Shown: piece after piece, positions 1 through 13,700 of the stretch | How positions within the stretch are numbered: the first letter of the stretch is position 1 | Layout of the letters: each line of letters starts with the position of its first letter | Assembly (NCBI GenBank): GCA_024760905.1 | Contig: CM045733.1 | Span: 37,585,001-37,649,000 of the forward strand | Direction: 5' to 3' | DNA from: Plotosus lineatus | Lineage: Eukaryota; Chordata; Actinopteri; Siluriformes; Plotosidae | DNA length: 64,000 nucleotides | Notes under the pieces: generated by a model | Told to the model about the DNA's origin: nothing | Database searches by the model: none | Seen by the model: only the letters and a program-made list of their open reading frames with translations | Translations under genes and position numbers: made by a program

Positions 1-731
1 CTGCACCAACATGTCCATTGAAGTCTGCCCCAATGACCACTCTTTCACCTCTGGGGGGTACTCTGCATCACTTCATCTAACTCACTCCAGAATCTCTCCC
101 TCTCTTCTTGCGCACATCCTGCCTGTGGGGCATAAGCACTAACAACATTGAACATCACGCCTTCAATTTCTAACTTGAGACTCATCACTCTGTCGGACAC
201 TCTTTACACTTTTAGAACATTCCTGACAAACCCCTCCTTCAAGATGACTCCTACTCCATTTCTCTTCCCATCCACACCGTGATAAAATAGCTTAAACCCT
301 GCTCCTAAGCTTCTAGCCTTGCTACCTTTCCACCTGGTCTCCTGAACACAAAGTATGTCTAACTTCCTCCTCTGCATCATGTCAGCCAGCTCTCTATCTT
401 TTCCTTGCATAGTTCCAACATTCAAAGTCCCTACTCTCAGTCCTAGGCTCACGCATTTCCTCTTCTCTCTCTGCCTACGGACACGCCTCCCATCTCTCCT
501 TCTTCGACATCTTCGACCAACAGTAGTCCAATTTCCATCAGCACCCTGTTGGTTGACAGCACTGATGGCGGTCGTTGTTAACCCGGGCCTCGACCGATCC
601 GGTATGAATTTTGTTTTGACCATTTGCATTTTTAATGTGGCAGAAGTTTTACACCGGATGCCCTTCCTGTCGCAACCCTCTGCATTTATCCGGGCTTGGG
701 ACCGGCATAAGGGGGAGAGACATTGGTCCCC

Positions 732-734
<3 letters not shown>
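1..734 (-). mobile_element. LINE A copy 1: 5' end of an RTE-like non-LTR element, runs off left edge
   Basis: Minus-strand open frame encodes the start of an apurinic-type endonuclease: LGLRVGTLNVGTMQG, then [14 protein letters not shown] and [18 protein letters not shown]. The catalytic Glu of QET is present. The 5' end abuts a (TA)n(CA)n microsatellite at 735-800. It overlaps in content the 5' part of the copy at 33226, whose start is near-identical. Confidence 0.85.
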
Positions 735-782
<48 letters not shown>

Positions 783-800
783 CACACACACACACACACT
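735..800. repeat. Compound (TA)n(CA)n microsatellite
   Basis: Pure TA from 735 to about 776, then CA to about 800. It abuts the 5' end of LINE A copy 1. Confidence 0.95.
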
Positions 801-1184
801 CAGTCTGTAGTTTGTAAACAATGAATGCAGCATATATACGTCAGCGTACTACGTCGGTATGTCTCAACTCAAAATTTGACTTGATTTTTTTTTTGTTGAA
901 AAAAATACCTAAAATCGAAAAACCGTAAAACAGATGAACGTAAGTCGGGGAGCGTCTGTATATTATCCATGAGCAAGGCAAGTCAGGTTTGGGGTTAGAG
1001 CATACACCACGAAACCATGTCCAGCAAATGTGATTTTGATTATATTATGTAGGGAAAAACAAAACTAGATTTTCATGTTTTATTATTCCATTTTACAGCA
1101 ATAATGATTATGTAGCCTCCTCCAAGTGACCATAAGTGCCATAAGTGCAGACAGTGGATCAATCAGATCACACCATTCTCATCT

Positions 1185-1544
1185 GTCTGTCTGTCTTCCT
1201 TTCGGCTTTTCCCTTTTACTCGGGAGTCGCCACAGCGAACCATTTGATTCGCACATTTGACTTGGCAGAGGTTTTTACGTCGGATGCCCTTCCTGTCACA
1301 ACCCTTTCAGCAAGGGACAGACACACGCTGACGGCTTTGCAGCCTACTCTTTACGAAAGTCAGCAATGGTTCTTTTACATGCCTCTCACCATAGACAGTG
1401 AGAGACATGACCCGCCTTTGATAACCCAGTTAGCCACACTGAATACAGGTCTGTGGGACACTGGGACAGTGACAACCTTGTGGAGAATGGGACTCGAACC
1501 CCAAACCTTTGGATCAGCGATCCAGCACCCTATACCACTAGACC
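1185..1544 (-). mobile_element. tRNA-headed SINE, full length, in irf5 last visible intron
   Basis: The tRNA-like head is at the right end, with the B-box-like GGTTTGGGGTTCGAGTCC pattern near 1489-1510 and A-box TGGTCTAGTGGTA near 1530-1545. The LINE-like 3' tail is at the left. Flanked by 13-bp direct repeats accattctcatct at 1172-1184 and 1545-1557, a target-site duplication. Confidence 0.88.
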
Positions 1545-1676
1545 ACCATTCTCATCTAAAGTATACAAATCATAAATACAGAGGAGGTGTACATCGTTAT
1601 ACTGTATTCTGTTAACGTGTGATTTGTTCATTTTGGTAAAGTGGAAATTCTTAGGCATTGAGTTGAATTTACATAC

Positions 1677-1795
1677 CTGGACAATGATGAGCTTCTTTTC
1701 TTTGGGTTTCCTGTCAGGCCAGTCCTCCCCAAAGCAGAAGTATATTTCATACGGTGGCGGAGTCGGCACCTCACCTTTCTGGTACATGATGAGTC
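1677..1795 (-). CDS. irf5: irf5 coding exon 8 (IRF-association domain, second part)
   Basis: 119 nt, residues 373-411 plus two bases completing residue 372. Acceptor cttctcttatag|GACTC, donor CAG|gtatgt. Encodes [15 protein letters not shown], then [18 protein letters not shown] and IIVQ. Human IRF5 has nearly the same stretch (QKG, TPPPFEI, EEWPDRKPREKKL), diagnostic for IRF5. It ends in phase 0. The following exon, expected to open with a VPVAARLL-like run, was not found in 1-1676. Confidence 0.95.
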
Positions 1796-4700
1796 CTATA
1801 AGAGAAGTAAAGACACTTCATCTTCCTCAAGAGAAAGTTAAATCACTCGATTAATCATCATCTGTTGGAAATCAAAGCAGATTCAGAGCAGTGAGGAAAC
1901 CTGACAACCCCAAACTTTCACAATACCTTCATTATTCCTGCTGTCACTTTCAGTTTGGTATTATTACTTGCCTGCAATTACAAGAGGTAATGTTGAGGTA
2001 CTGTTGGGGGACAGACAGGTCTTATAAGAGTAATTATGGCTGCAGCAACTCAGCAGTTTAATTGATTATTGAAATAGCTGGCAACCAATTTATCAATCAA
2101 TTAATTGGGTCTTGCTGTGGTAAAAAGTATCTAGTTCACAACGAAAGAGATCCAAATTTACTTTTCAGGTGTTTATTTAGCCTTTAGCAAAAGAGAAGTA
2201 TGCAAATCAATCACACAGAAGTAATTGTTCTCAGAAACCCTACCAGCCCTGCATTGGTTAAAATATTGCCCATTCCACTCCGAGTGGCCCCTCTGACTCT
2301 ATTTCCAAGAAATTACATCATACAGGTTATCTTTGATTGCTTCACCGAGATCCCCCTCTATTGTTAACTATGTTTTTTTCCCCCTGAGAAATGACATCAT
2401 GTCAAGTTGACTTAAAGAGTGAACTTGATGCCCCTAATGCTAATGCTTTGGATGGACATTTTGTACCTTTTTTTAGGTCCTTATACAAAGTGGAATGGCT
2501 GAAATAATAATAATAATAAAAAACTTACACTCACTTCAGTGAATGAACTCTTCATACAGTAGTCACATAAATAATCCAATGATCAAATGTTGCAGTAAAT
2601 CATATAATTACACTTCTATAGGCATAATCATGAATAATTTAAATATTTTTTCATGAGAGAAAACTTAACTGGCCAGTTCTCCATTTTAGGATTACAATTA
2701 AATCAGTCTACAACAAGGGTCACCACCATGGTGCTCATGGGCGCAAGGTCAACATGAGGCGCCCATGGGCCTGTCCACTGCTATTTTTTAGAACAGACCC
2801 ATGGCTCTATATCTCCATTGAGATGCATCTAATTTTTTTTCAATTTTTTTCAATCAAATCAATATCTTCACATAGATGAATATCATTAATTATTAATAAT
2901 AACATAATTAAAGGTAAATTGAGCAAATTTGTTATTTCAGAAGTGTGTATCCACCTGGTAGCCCTTCACATTAATTGGTACTCAAGAAGTAGCTCTCAGT
3001 TTCAAAAATGTTGGTGACCCCTGATCTACAATCTACAGATAAACCAATCCACAATTTGTGTAATTATGCCTCATAGGCTCTGAACCGCTGCATCCTAATT
3101 AGGGTCGCGGGGAGGCTGGCGCCCATCTCAGCTGACTCTGGGTGAGGGTGGAGTACACCCTGGACAGCTCGCCAGGCCATCGCAGGGCCAACACTCACAA
3201 TCATTCACACCTACTAAGGGAGATTTGAAACAGCCAAAAAACCTACTGGACATGTTTTTGGACTGTGGGAGGAAACGGAGTACCCGGAAGAAACCCAAGC
3301 AAGCACAGGGAAAACATGAAAACTCCACACAGAAACACCTAGGCTGTCAATCAAACCTGGGACCTCCTTGCTGTGAGGCGGAGATGCCTAGCACTATACC
3401 ACTGTGTGCGCCAAAGGAAATTTGGTAACTAATTACAAAGATATTGCAATTTCTGTATTCACATTGATACTGTTAATTATCAATAATTAACTGGAGTACG
3501 TGAGAGGGAAGTATAGCAATTTGCACAAGATTTCTGGAGAACCAAATATGTGACATTTCAGAATAGCGGGTCATAGGCCTTTCTCAATTCATGAGTCCAA
3601 AACACAGAGCACCCCCAATATCACCTGATTTTTCCTTAACAATCTATATGTAATTAAACAGCTAAGTACAGTAACTACTTCTATTGACACAACAGTAGTT
3701 AGTCAACTAAAGCAAGTATCAGTAAATCACCATTCAGCTGGATCCTGAATGCTGTGAAAGAAGTATGAGGAGGAAACGAGTACCAGGTTGTTATGTTCAA
3801 TGTTAGCATGGAGCCCAATGTTAGCATGGAGAAACGTGTACGACTGGTCATTAAAAATATGGGAGCACTTTGCACTTAACACTGTTCTTCGAAGACTTTA
3901 ATACAAAGTGTGCACAGCTAAGCTAATTTGGTACACTGCTCAAACACCTGAAATGGAAACTTTTGGAGCCATTTGAGAAGACTCACGATAACGTATCACA
4001 TAAAGACAAGAGAGGTTTCTATTAAGCGTGTTTATTTATCCTGCAATTGAACATTCTTCAGTCACCACAGACAAATCTTCCGCTGTTCTAGTTCAACTGG
4101 TTTTTATGTATACTGGTGACATTGGTTTACAGATGTTTACTTTCTGCCAGCATTTACCTTACTCCTGTTTAATGTCTGCAGATTCTTTAAGCCTAGAAGT
4201 CTGGATCAAAGTGAAATCTAATATCTTCAAACAGATATCATATAAACATCACTTTGCATGTTGTAAGCAAATGCAGTACAAACACAGAACTTAAAAAAAA
4301 TTCAGACTAAAGTAAGAGAACAAATAAGCCTACGTTTCCAACAGGTTTGTGTTTTGGTGAGGACATACTGGACTACTGTCACCAGATAACACACAGACAG
4401 ACATGCTAACTTGTTTCTGGCACACATTTAACATGGATATAGCCTAGGGCTTGACACCACTTGCCTATTGGCCTGAGCAAGCTTAACCACTTTTCTGCAA
4501 GCACAACGCCAGTAAATACTGAACTGAGGCCACAAAAAAAAATTAAATGAGCCTGTGGCGGAACAGTATCTCGTATCTGAAGCTGTGCAGTGAACTCACA
4601 ACTCAAATGTCAGTACGATAAACTCGATATTCACAAGTGGTGAAAACCAGAGACATTTTTTAAAAGAAATGCTCTCGAATAAGTAACCTATGCTTTTAGT

Positions 4701-7700
4701 AAAAATAGTTGTGAAGTTCCCATATTCACAACTGATCACCAATGTCTTTTCACATGTATACAGAGTGTCACGAAAAATAAGATTTCCAGAAATCTATGAA
4801 CAAACAAAGGAATTAATGAATTCCTTTGTCTTCTCACTTATGGTGAACATGCATTTTGTCATATTTATAAACATCTTAATATAACAAAGGTTTACTATTT
4901 TACACATCAAATATAAGATGACATAAAATGTATTATATTAAGTACAAAATATTGTAGTGAGAACTATCCCAGACATATTTATCCAGTGACCTCGTCAAGG
5001 TGCAAACACCACCCAAAACCAAATTTTGGTACTGCACCAGAACCAGAGATAGTTTGGAATTACAGAAAGACACTATACTGATTTATACCATGGTAAATAA
5101 TTAATTTCACTGTCAGTGCCTATTAAAAGATCAGTATGAAATATGAAAAATAATGTTCATAATAAAAAGCTTTGCTCACCCTGCAGGAAATTATTGAGAC
5201 TGAACACATTGATCTTCCGCTCCCTTTCCATGGGGTTTGGTGGACCCCCTTCTAGCACTCCTGGTCCAGACCAAAACACTTTGCACTGGCACAATCGCAC
5301 CGCATAGATATCCTGGCCTTGGAGCTCCAGGATGAGGCCACGGTCCATCACATCTAGCAGATGCTCAGTGTAGAAGCGCTGCTTCTCGTTTTGGATCTGG
5401 GCTGTTCCAGGGAACAGCACCTGGTGCAGTGTGATGGGGCCGAAAAGCTCCACTTGTTCCGGTGTTGGTGCCAAATTACCAGAATAAAGCCGACAGCCCT
5501 GAGGATTACTCACGGTCATTGAGCCCACGGTGTGTCCTCGATACAGGAATTTAATGTCGAGGTCTGTTACTGATAAAAAAGATGGGACATCATAACTCTT
5601 TCATTTTATAGGCAGAAAAAAGTGATAGTCAGAAATGTATACATGCTTAAAAAAAACAAAAAAAAAAAACAAAAAAAACATATGGAACCTCAAATTAAAA
5701 AGTAGTGGTCCATCTGAAATAGATTTAGATGGGTACTAGATACATAAATAATCAGCGAGACAGACAGCCTTGAATTTGAGTATAAACTTTAGTATTTTAC
5801 ACTGACAAAGTCAAAGTAAGTATAAAAAAAGATGCTATACTTACAGGGTAGCATATGAGGACTGCTCAGCAGATCAGAGATGCACGGCTGCACTTGGCTC
5901 TCAACTCCAGGCCTCACCTCTAGCATAGGGCTGTCCACCACGGGGCCTGGCATGTCAGCAGATGGTACTATGACCCTGGTGCCCAGACCATGTCCATTTG
6001 GAACAACTTCCCTGAGGAGATGCTGCTCCTGTTTCACAGTCGGAGTGATATGGCCGTGATCAGGAAAGGCTGACATCAGACCAGGCACAAGGAATACATC
6101 AGCTGGGTTGGCTGGGAACGCTGGGTAGTTTGGAGGTTCAGCCATACAAGGGTCTGACAAACAACATATTAATTAAAGGAAGACATTTACAAATCAACAC
6201 ATTCCTAAATATAAATACAATTTAGCTTTGTTAGTCATGCTACTAATATATGGGTTTCAGTAGAGTACAGTGTTCGGAAGTTTGTGTAGCCTTCTTGGTC
6301 ATGGCAGAAAGAAACAAAACGCAATGCTGTCTTCTGCTTTTGTAGCTTATCCGGGCTGATTAGCCTCATATTCTTCCGCATGTATTCCTCGGTGCTCCAA
6401 GAACGCCTTGTGCAGTGCTTTTCAATTATTTTCTGTGATGCCCCCTATAGGAAGAAAAACAAAAACACCCCCCCCCCCCCCCCCACCCCAGTGTTGGACT
6501 ATAAATAGTGTTTACTGCACACTTCATATTGTTTGCTCGGTGCTTTTTCCGTACACCATAGGAAACACAATGAGAGCGCCACTGCCACCTACTGTAGAGA
6601 ATGCACAATTACACTAATTTATAGTATAGTATGGCAAAAAAGCACGTTCCCCAGAGTCACACTTGCCCCCCAGGGTCATACTCGCCCCCCCGGCATCACA
6701 CCATGCCCCCCAAGGCCCTGCCACTATTTGAGAAGCACTGGCATTGTGGGAGCTCACCACGAGTCTTTCCTCGCTGGCATTCTTTACCGCAGTTAATGAT
6801 TATAAGGATTAGTTGACATTGTTTATTCTTGTTTTGTTATTATTCATTATTAATTATGATTAGTGTTAATTTACATGTATTATTATTATTATTATTATGA
6901 AATATTTATTGTTTTTACATGTTTATATCTGTAATTTATTGGGTCAAATATACGTGTTTGTGGCAGGTTATATCAGTTTGGGAAGCGTTGGAACGGATTA
7001 ATTGGTTTTCTATTATTTCCTATTGGAATTTTTGTTTTATCTAAGAAACATTTTCACTTACGAGCTTGCCAAGTCAAGGTACCACTGTATAGTTAAACGT
7101 AAGTGTAAAATGTTCAAATAGCTCATCAAGCCTTTGGAGTCATAATAGACAATATGAACAAACAGAAATTACTTACCGATTGAGAGATGTGCAAAATGTT
7201 GTAGCTGAAAAAGAAACAGGTTGAACTACAAATACAATCCTGAATATTTAATGTGTGTAATTTTCACAGTCCCTCTTCAATCTGGAGCGCTCACCTCTTC
7301 ATCATCTTCCTCACACTCATCTAAAAAGAGAAGACTGAATTATTCAAGGAAAGAAAATTAGTACAAACCTAAATTTCATATAATTATGAAATTATAAAAA
7401 CAAAACACAAAGAGTAATACTAGATAGAAGACCTCACTTCCATGAGGTGTGGCTTTAACTTTTAGAACATGTACCTACCTCCATTTGTTGGCAGATCACA
7501 CACCTCATAAATCTTGTATGGCTGCATTGGCGTCTCTTTGGTACCATCATACTTCAACACAAATTCTCGACTCTTGTTAAGTGCACATCTCAAGTTGGCC
7601 TTCCATTTGGCCGGATCAGGTTCATCTACACCCTCCTGGTATTTCCCTGTCTCCAGTGCCCAGGCCTTTATAAAACAGATTGTCAGGAATGTTAAAATCT

Positions 7701-10700
7701 TTATAGCCCATGTGTCTCAAGAACTTTAATATTTTATACTAGCCAGATTAAATTATTTCATACAAAATTACAAATATAAATTTTGAGGCAGATATCTCAA
7801 CATTTAATACTAGCTCAATGTGGCCAAATTTTAGCGTCTAGGTGAATAGTCTAGCACACGAGACTATATAATGCAATCTTGGAACTGGATAATACTTTTT
7901 TGAAGAGAGTCCATAACAATGGGAAGCAGAACAATCATACAAAGAGGTTCAAGATATACTTTCCCTGTGAGTTCATTCAGTTTCTGAACCACTTAATCCC
8001 AGTGACAGTGAGGCCTGAACACCTTCCCCTGGTATCAGTAATCCAGCACCTTACCACCGGGCCACCACTGCACCACAAACAATTAAAAATTCAGCATTCT
8101 ACAGAGGACTGTTTATAAATGGAAAGCCTTCAAGGTAATTTCCAGTGTCCCTAAGAATGGATATCTTTGCAAATACAGTTACTCACTTACCAAGCTTATT
8201 AAATATACATGAAATACAATGTTATCATCTTCCACTTAATCCGGGGTTGGGTCACATGGAATTTAAATAGTATTAGCCACAAGGTCTTTCTAAAACAATT
8301 TGCTTACTCCTGTATGTGAGTGTCAATGACCTCTGCAACTAGAAGTGTGAACTGGAGAACATAAGGATGGTCAGCACACCTCATGGAGACAAGAGCTCAG
8401 AACTATCATCAGAACAAATAGTAATAATGTTCAATACAGTTGCTTTAAACATGTGAAAAATCCACGGGTGTGAACACACGTGTGTGAGAGAAGGGGAGAA
8501 ATTTATTTTATCTATCTTTAAATGCATACTTTAGGAGTCTGACTTTTCTGTTTTCCTATGAAAGAGTGGTGCACTGCAAAGTCATGGCACACGCACAATA
8601 ACCAAAACAAGTGAATAAGAGGCATTAAGAGTAAGTGAATAAGAGGCTGGCTGGGCAACCTTTGTATTCAGCTAAAATTAACAGATCGCAAAAGATAAAG
8701 CAAACTCTGTATATTCTTATGTTCATGGCAGCAGAATCAGGAAAATATTGTACAAGTATGGCTTTCATAAAAGAGCCCCATAGCAAAAGTTCCATCTCTC
8801 CATAAACAATATGAAACATGACTTCAAATGTAAACCTAAATAAACAAAAAGAATTCTGGAACAGTGTCCTCTAGACTCATGTTATCAGAGTGGTGAGGTA
8901 TGCACAGCATTATATTAGGGGAAATCAAACAAGACGTATCACCACAAACACCTCATAGTGACTGTAAATCCTAGTGAATGAGGGATGATTTCTGCTGATT
9001 TTTTAGCCAGAGAACATGGAAAACTTGCATTCATAGGGAGAACAATCAATACCAAAATAATCTTAAGACAAATGTACACACTTTTTACACCCTATTGATA
9101 CTTCCTTGTCTGGAACACACAGAACTTTAAAAAAGGAAATGATTGTTAGGGACCTTGGGAGGACCGCTCACAAAATAATAGACTTGTATAACCCACAATT
9201 ATGTTCCGAATGCCAACTCATTCAGGCCACATCCACGGTTAGAGTAGAAAAACATTTATACCATTTGAAAATGCAACACTATCTATAAATGTGCATCACC
9301 CTAAGATTTCAGAACAGTTAAACTAAAAAAAAAAAGTATATTATACTAACGATGTAACATTATCTTTTTGGGGGGAGGGGGGCTTCTTTTTGACTAATTT
9401 CTTCCTGCAGCGCAAGGCACTGACGGAACTGAAACTTGAACCACATTCACTTCTGCAAATCTATTCATGAGAATGCGGAAAGCCCCCTAAAATTTCAACT
9501 AGAATGTACTAAAGGTAAGATATAAACATAGTCACACATTGAGTAGATGCATTCCAAACATGTAAAATAAAACACAGCAAGACGGGAAACTTTAGATAAG
9601 ATGTGTGTTAGGATCCAGAAGGAAGTAAGAAAAGGGTTGCATCAGGTTTTTACTTGGCTTTTGATGCCTCATTTAAAGAATAACTGGGGTTGATCTATGG
9701 GCGAGGACTGCCAGGTATCAGCAAAATTCTCACATTAACATCATCGTTAAAACAAACACAAAGATATGAAACTACCTATAAAAATAACTTTAAGCAATTA
9801 TTAAGATGAATTTCATGCGACATCTTAACATTGGTTTGCTTTTCTGATCTGAAGAGTCTGTTCGGAACGGAAAGACAAAATATCTGGCAACCCTGTTGAT
9901 GCACATTAAAGTGAAATTAATTACTATGCACGTTTTTTTTTTTCTTAAGCAAGTGGTTTGAATTAGTGCTTTAATGTACTGTAAAATAAAAAATACAGCT
10001 TTTATCGATTAGGCCTATGTAAGTGACAGCTTACATATGTTATCACCCAGGCAAACAGGCTGTATGCACTTCCAAAATATTTAGCTTGATACTATAAATG
10101 GTGTGACGTTTCAGAAAATTAATATGATAATCGGTTGAGCAGCATTTGAATAAAATGAATAAATGTCTTTCCATTTACAAAGAATTCCAAAAGATGAGTG
10201 AATTTGGTATCAATAACAAAAATTGTTATTTATTTATTAAAAGTGCTCATTTCATATCTAGTTAGTGTTATTTTTCTTAGTTAACAAATGTTATTCGGTG
10301 TATGAAAATGTATTGAGAATTATTCAATTATTCTTATTTTTACACTTATTTCACACTTCTTATTCTTTTCCCTTCAGGGGTCGCCACAGCGAATCATCTG
10401 CCTCCATCTCACCCTATCCTTTGCATCTTCTCTTACACCAACTACCTTCATGTCCTCCTTCACCACATCCATAAATCTTCTCTTTGGTCTTCCTCTAGGC
10501 CTTCTGCCTGGTAGTTCCAACCTCAGCATCCTACTACCAATATACTCACTATCCCTCCTCTGTACATGTCCAAACCATCTCAATCTAGCCTCTCTGACTT
10601 TGTCTCCAAAACATCTTACATGTGCTGTCCCTCTGATGTATTCATTCCTGATCATATCCTCCTCATTACTCCCAAAGAGTACCTCAACATTTTCAACTCC

Positions 10701-13700
10701 GCTACCTCCAGCTCTGCCTCCTGTCTTTTCCCCAGGGCCACTATTTCTAAACCATTCAACATCGCTGGCCTCAACACCATCTTGTACACTTTTCCTTTCA
10801 TTCTTGCCGATACCCTCCTATCACACATCACACCGGACACTTTTTTCTCCAACCATTTCATCCTGCCTGTACACGCTTCACCTCTTTCCCACAGTCTCCA
10901 TTGCTCAGGATTGTAGAGCCTAAGTACCTAAAATCCTCCCCCTTCTTTATCTCTGCTCCCTGTAACCTCACCGTTCCTCTTGGGTCCTTGTCATTCATAC
11001 ACATGTATTCTGTCTTACTGAGGTAAACCTTCATTCCCCTTCTTTCCAGGGCATACCTCCACCTCTCTAGATTTTGCCGCACTTGTTCTCTGCTCTAACT
11101 GCAGATCACAATGTCATCTGCAAACATCATAGTCCATGGGGAATCTTGTCTAACCTCGTCTGTCAGCCTGTCCATCACCATAGCAAACAAGAAGGGGCTC
11201 AGAGCTGACCCTTGATGCAGTCCCACCTCCAACTTGAACTCTTCTGTCACACCAACAGCACACCTCACCACTGTCTTACATCTTTCATACATGTCCTGCA
11301 CCACTCTAACATACTTCTCTGGCACTCCAGACTTCCTCATGTAATACCACAGTTCCTCTCTCGGAACCCAGTCATATGCTTTCTCCAGATCCACAAAGGC
11401 ACAATGCAGCTCCTTCTGACCTTCTCTGTACTTCTCTATTAACATCCTCAAGGCAAACACTGCATCTGTGGTGCTCTTTCTTGGCATAAAACCAAACTGT
11501 TGCTCACAAATGCTGACCTCTGCCCTTAGTCTCGCTTCCACTATTCTTTCCCATAACCTCTTTGTATGGCTCATCAACTTTATCCCTCTGTAGTTGCCAC
11601 AACTCTGCACATCTCCCTTGTTTTTAAAAATGGGCACCATCACACTTCTCCTCCATTCCTCTGGTATCTGCTCACTCTCCAAGACCTTGTTGAATGTTCT
11701 TGTCAGAAAATCTACTGCTACCTCTCCTAGACACTTCCATACCTCCACAGGTATGTCATCACGACCAACTGCCTTTCCATTCTTCTTCCTCTTCAATGCC
11801 CTCCTCACTTCTGTCTTCCTTTTGGCTTTTTCCCTTTTACTTGGGAGTCGCCACAGCAAATCATCTGATTCGCACGTTTTGATTTGGCAGAGATTTTACG
11901 TCGGATGCCCTTCCTGTCACAACCATTTTGTAGCAAGCGACAGAAACACGCTGACGGCTTTGCAGCCTACTCTTTACGAAAGTCAGCAATGGTTCTTTTA
12001 CATGCCTCTCACCATAGCCAGTGAGAGACATGACCCGCCTTTGATAACCCAGTTAGCTGCACTGGGGGGGGACAGTGACAACCCTGTGGAGAGTGGGACT
12101 CGAAACCCCAACCTTTGGATCAGCGATCCTGCGCCCTATACCACTAGACCACCACTGCCCTGCTAGACCACCAATGCCCTCCTCACTTCACCCTTACTAA
12201 TCTTTGCTACTTCCTGACCCTCGACGGTCACCTCTTCTTCTCTTTTTTCTCTCTCATTCTCCTCATTCATCAGCTCTTCAAAGTACTCTTTCCATCTTCT
12301 CAGCACACTTCTGTCATCAGTCAATACATTTCCCTCTCTGTCCTTAATCACTCTAACTTTCTGCACGTCCTTCCCATCTCTATTTCTCTGTTGTGCCAAC
12401 CTGTATAAATCATTTTCTCCCTCTTTACTTTCCAACTGAGCATACAAGTCATCATATGCTTTCTGTTTGGCCTTTGACACCGCTACCTTCGCTTTACACT
12501 GTGTCTCCCTGTACTCCTGTTTACTCTCACACGCATGCACTTAATTCACAATAAGGACCAGCTGTAGACCTGAGTCAAACACCAGTAATGGGTGATAATT
12601 GAGACACTGAGTTTGTGTGATTGATTAAATTTTATCTTGTGAATCAGATACACTTCTAGTAAATTACATCAATGCGTATCACTTTCCAGCTTTTCAAACA
12701 CAGGAATAGACAAACATAACTGCCCATCTCAAATACAGATTTGTCTTCAGTATGTTAATGTAGTCTGTCTGTCTTCTTTTCGGCTTTTTCCCTTTTACTC
12801 AGGAGTCGCCACAGCGAATCATCTGATTGGCACGTTTGATTTGGCAGAGATTTTTACACGGATGCCCTTCCTGTCACAACCCTTTTAACAAGGGACAGAA
12901 ACACGCTGACGACTTTGCAGCCTTCTCTTTACGAAAGTCAGCAATGATTCTTTTACATGCCTCTCACCATAGACAGTGAGAGACATGGCCCGCCTTTGAT
13001 AACCCAGTTAGCCGCACTGGGGGGGGGCAGTGACAACCTTGTGGAGAGTGGGACTCGAACCCCTTTGGATCAGCAATCCAGCGCCCTATACCACTAGACC
13101 ACCACTGCCCCTGTCTTCAGTATGTTCATGTAGATCAAGTAAAAATGTTCAATCATTCATTTCATCTATCTGACATTCATCATACTTTATTAAGGTGTTT
13201 TTTTGTTGTTGTTCTGGGAACAACTTAAATCAATCAATCTTGTATGAACTCTGTACAATTTAACTTGCATACCTCGCCTATTTTCCCAACAGTAGACTTA
13301 TTTTGTGTGCGTGAGAGAAATAATGTAAGTATGCACATTTTCAAATCCCCTCACTCATCTTACACCAGCAGCCCCTTCTGATGAACACTGATATTTTTCC
13401 CACATCATATTAATAATTTTTCCCCAATTCCAGAGTGTTTCACAACCTTCTATAAGAAAAAAATGAAAATTGCTGAACAGGATCTGTGCAAACTGAACAT
13501 ACAGTATTCTCTTCTCATATGATTAAATTATCATTCATGTCTATATCTCCTCTTTAAGATCCAAAGGATTCATTAATTTCTTTCCACCAAGGCCACTCAG
13601 ATACATGTTCAGTCCCTTGTCATTCAAGACTAGAATACTGCAACTCACTCTTCACTGGTCTTCCTTTGAGTGCTACTCGACCTCTGCTACAGATCCAGAA

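Noticed and set aside
735..800. CRISPR-like or satellite array
   Set aside because: Simple dinucleotide microsatellites only; no spaced repeats anywhere in the window.
355..810. Plus-strand open frame across the left LINE fragment
   Set aside because: Antisense of the LINE A endonuclease frame; no independent motif.
1677..6153. Assignment to irf6 rather than irf5
   Set aside because: [26 protein letters not shown] and SSPHMLP fit IRF5 better; snd1 nearby also agrees with the IRF5 locus.
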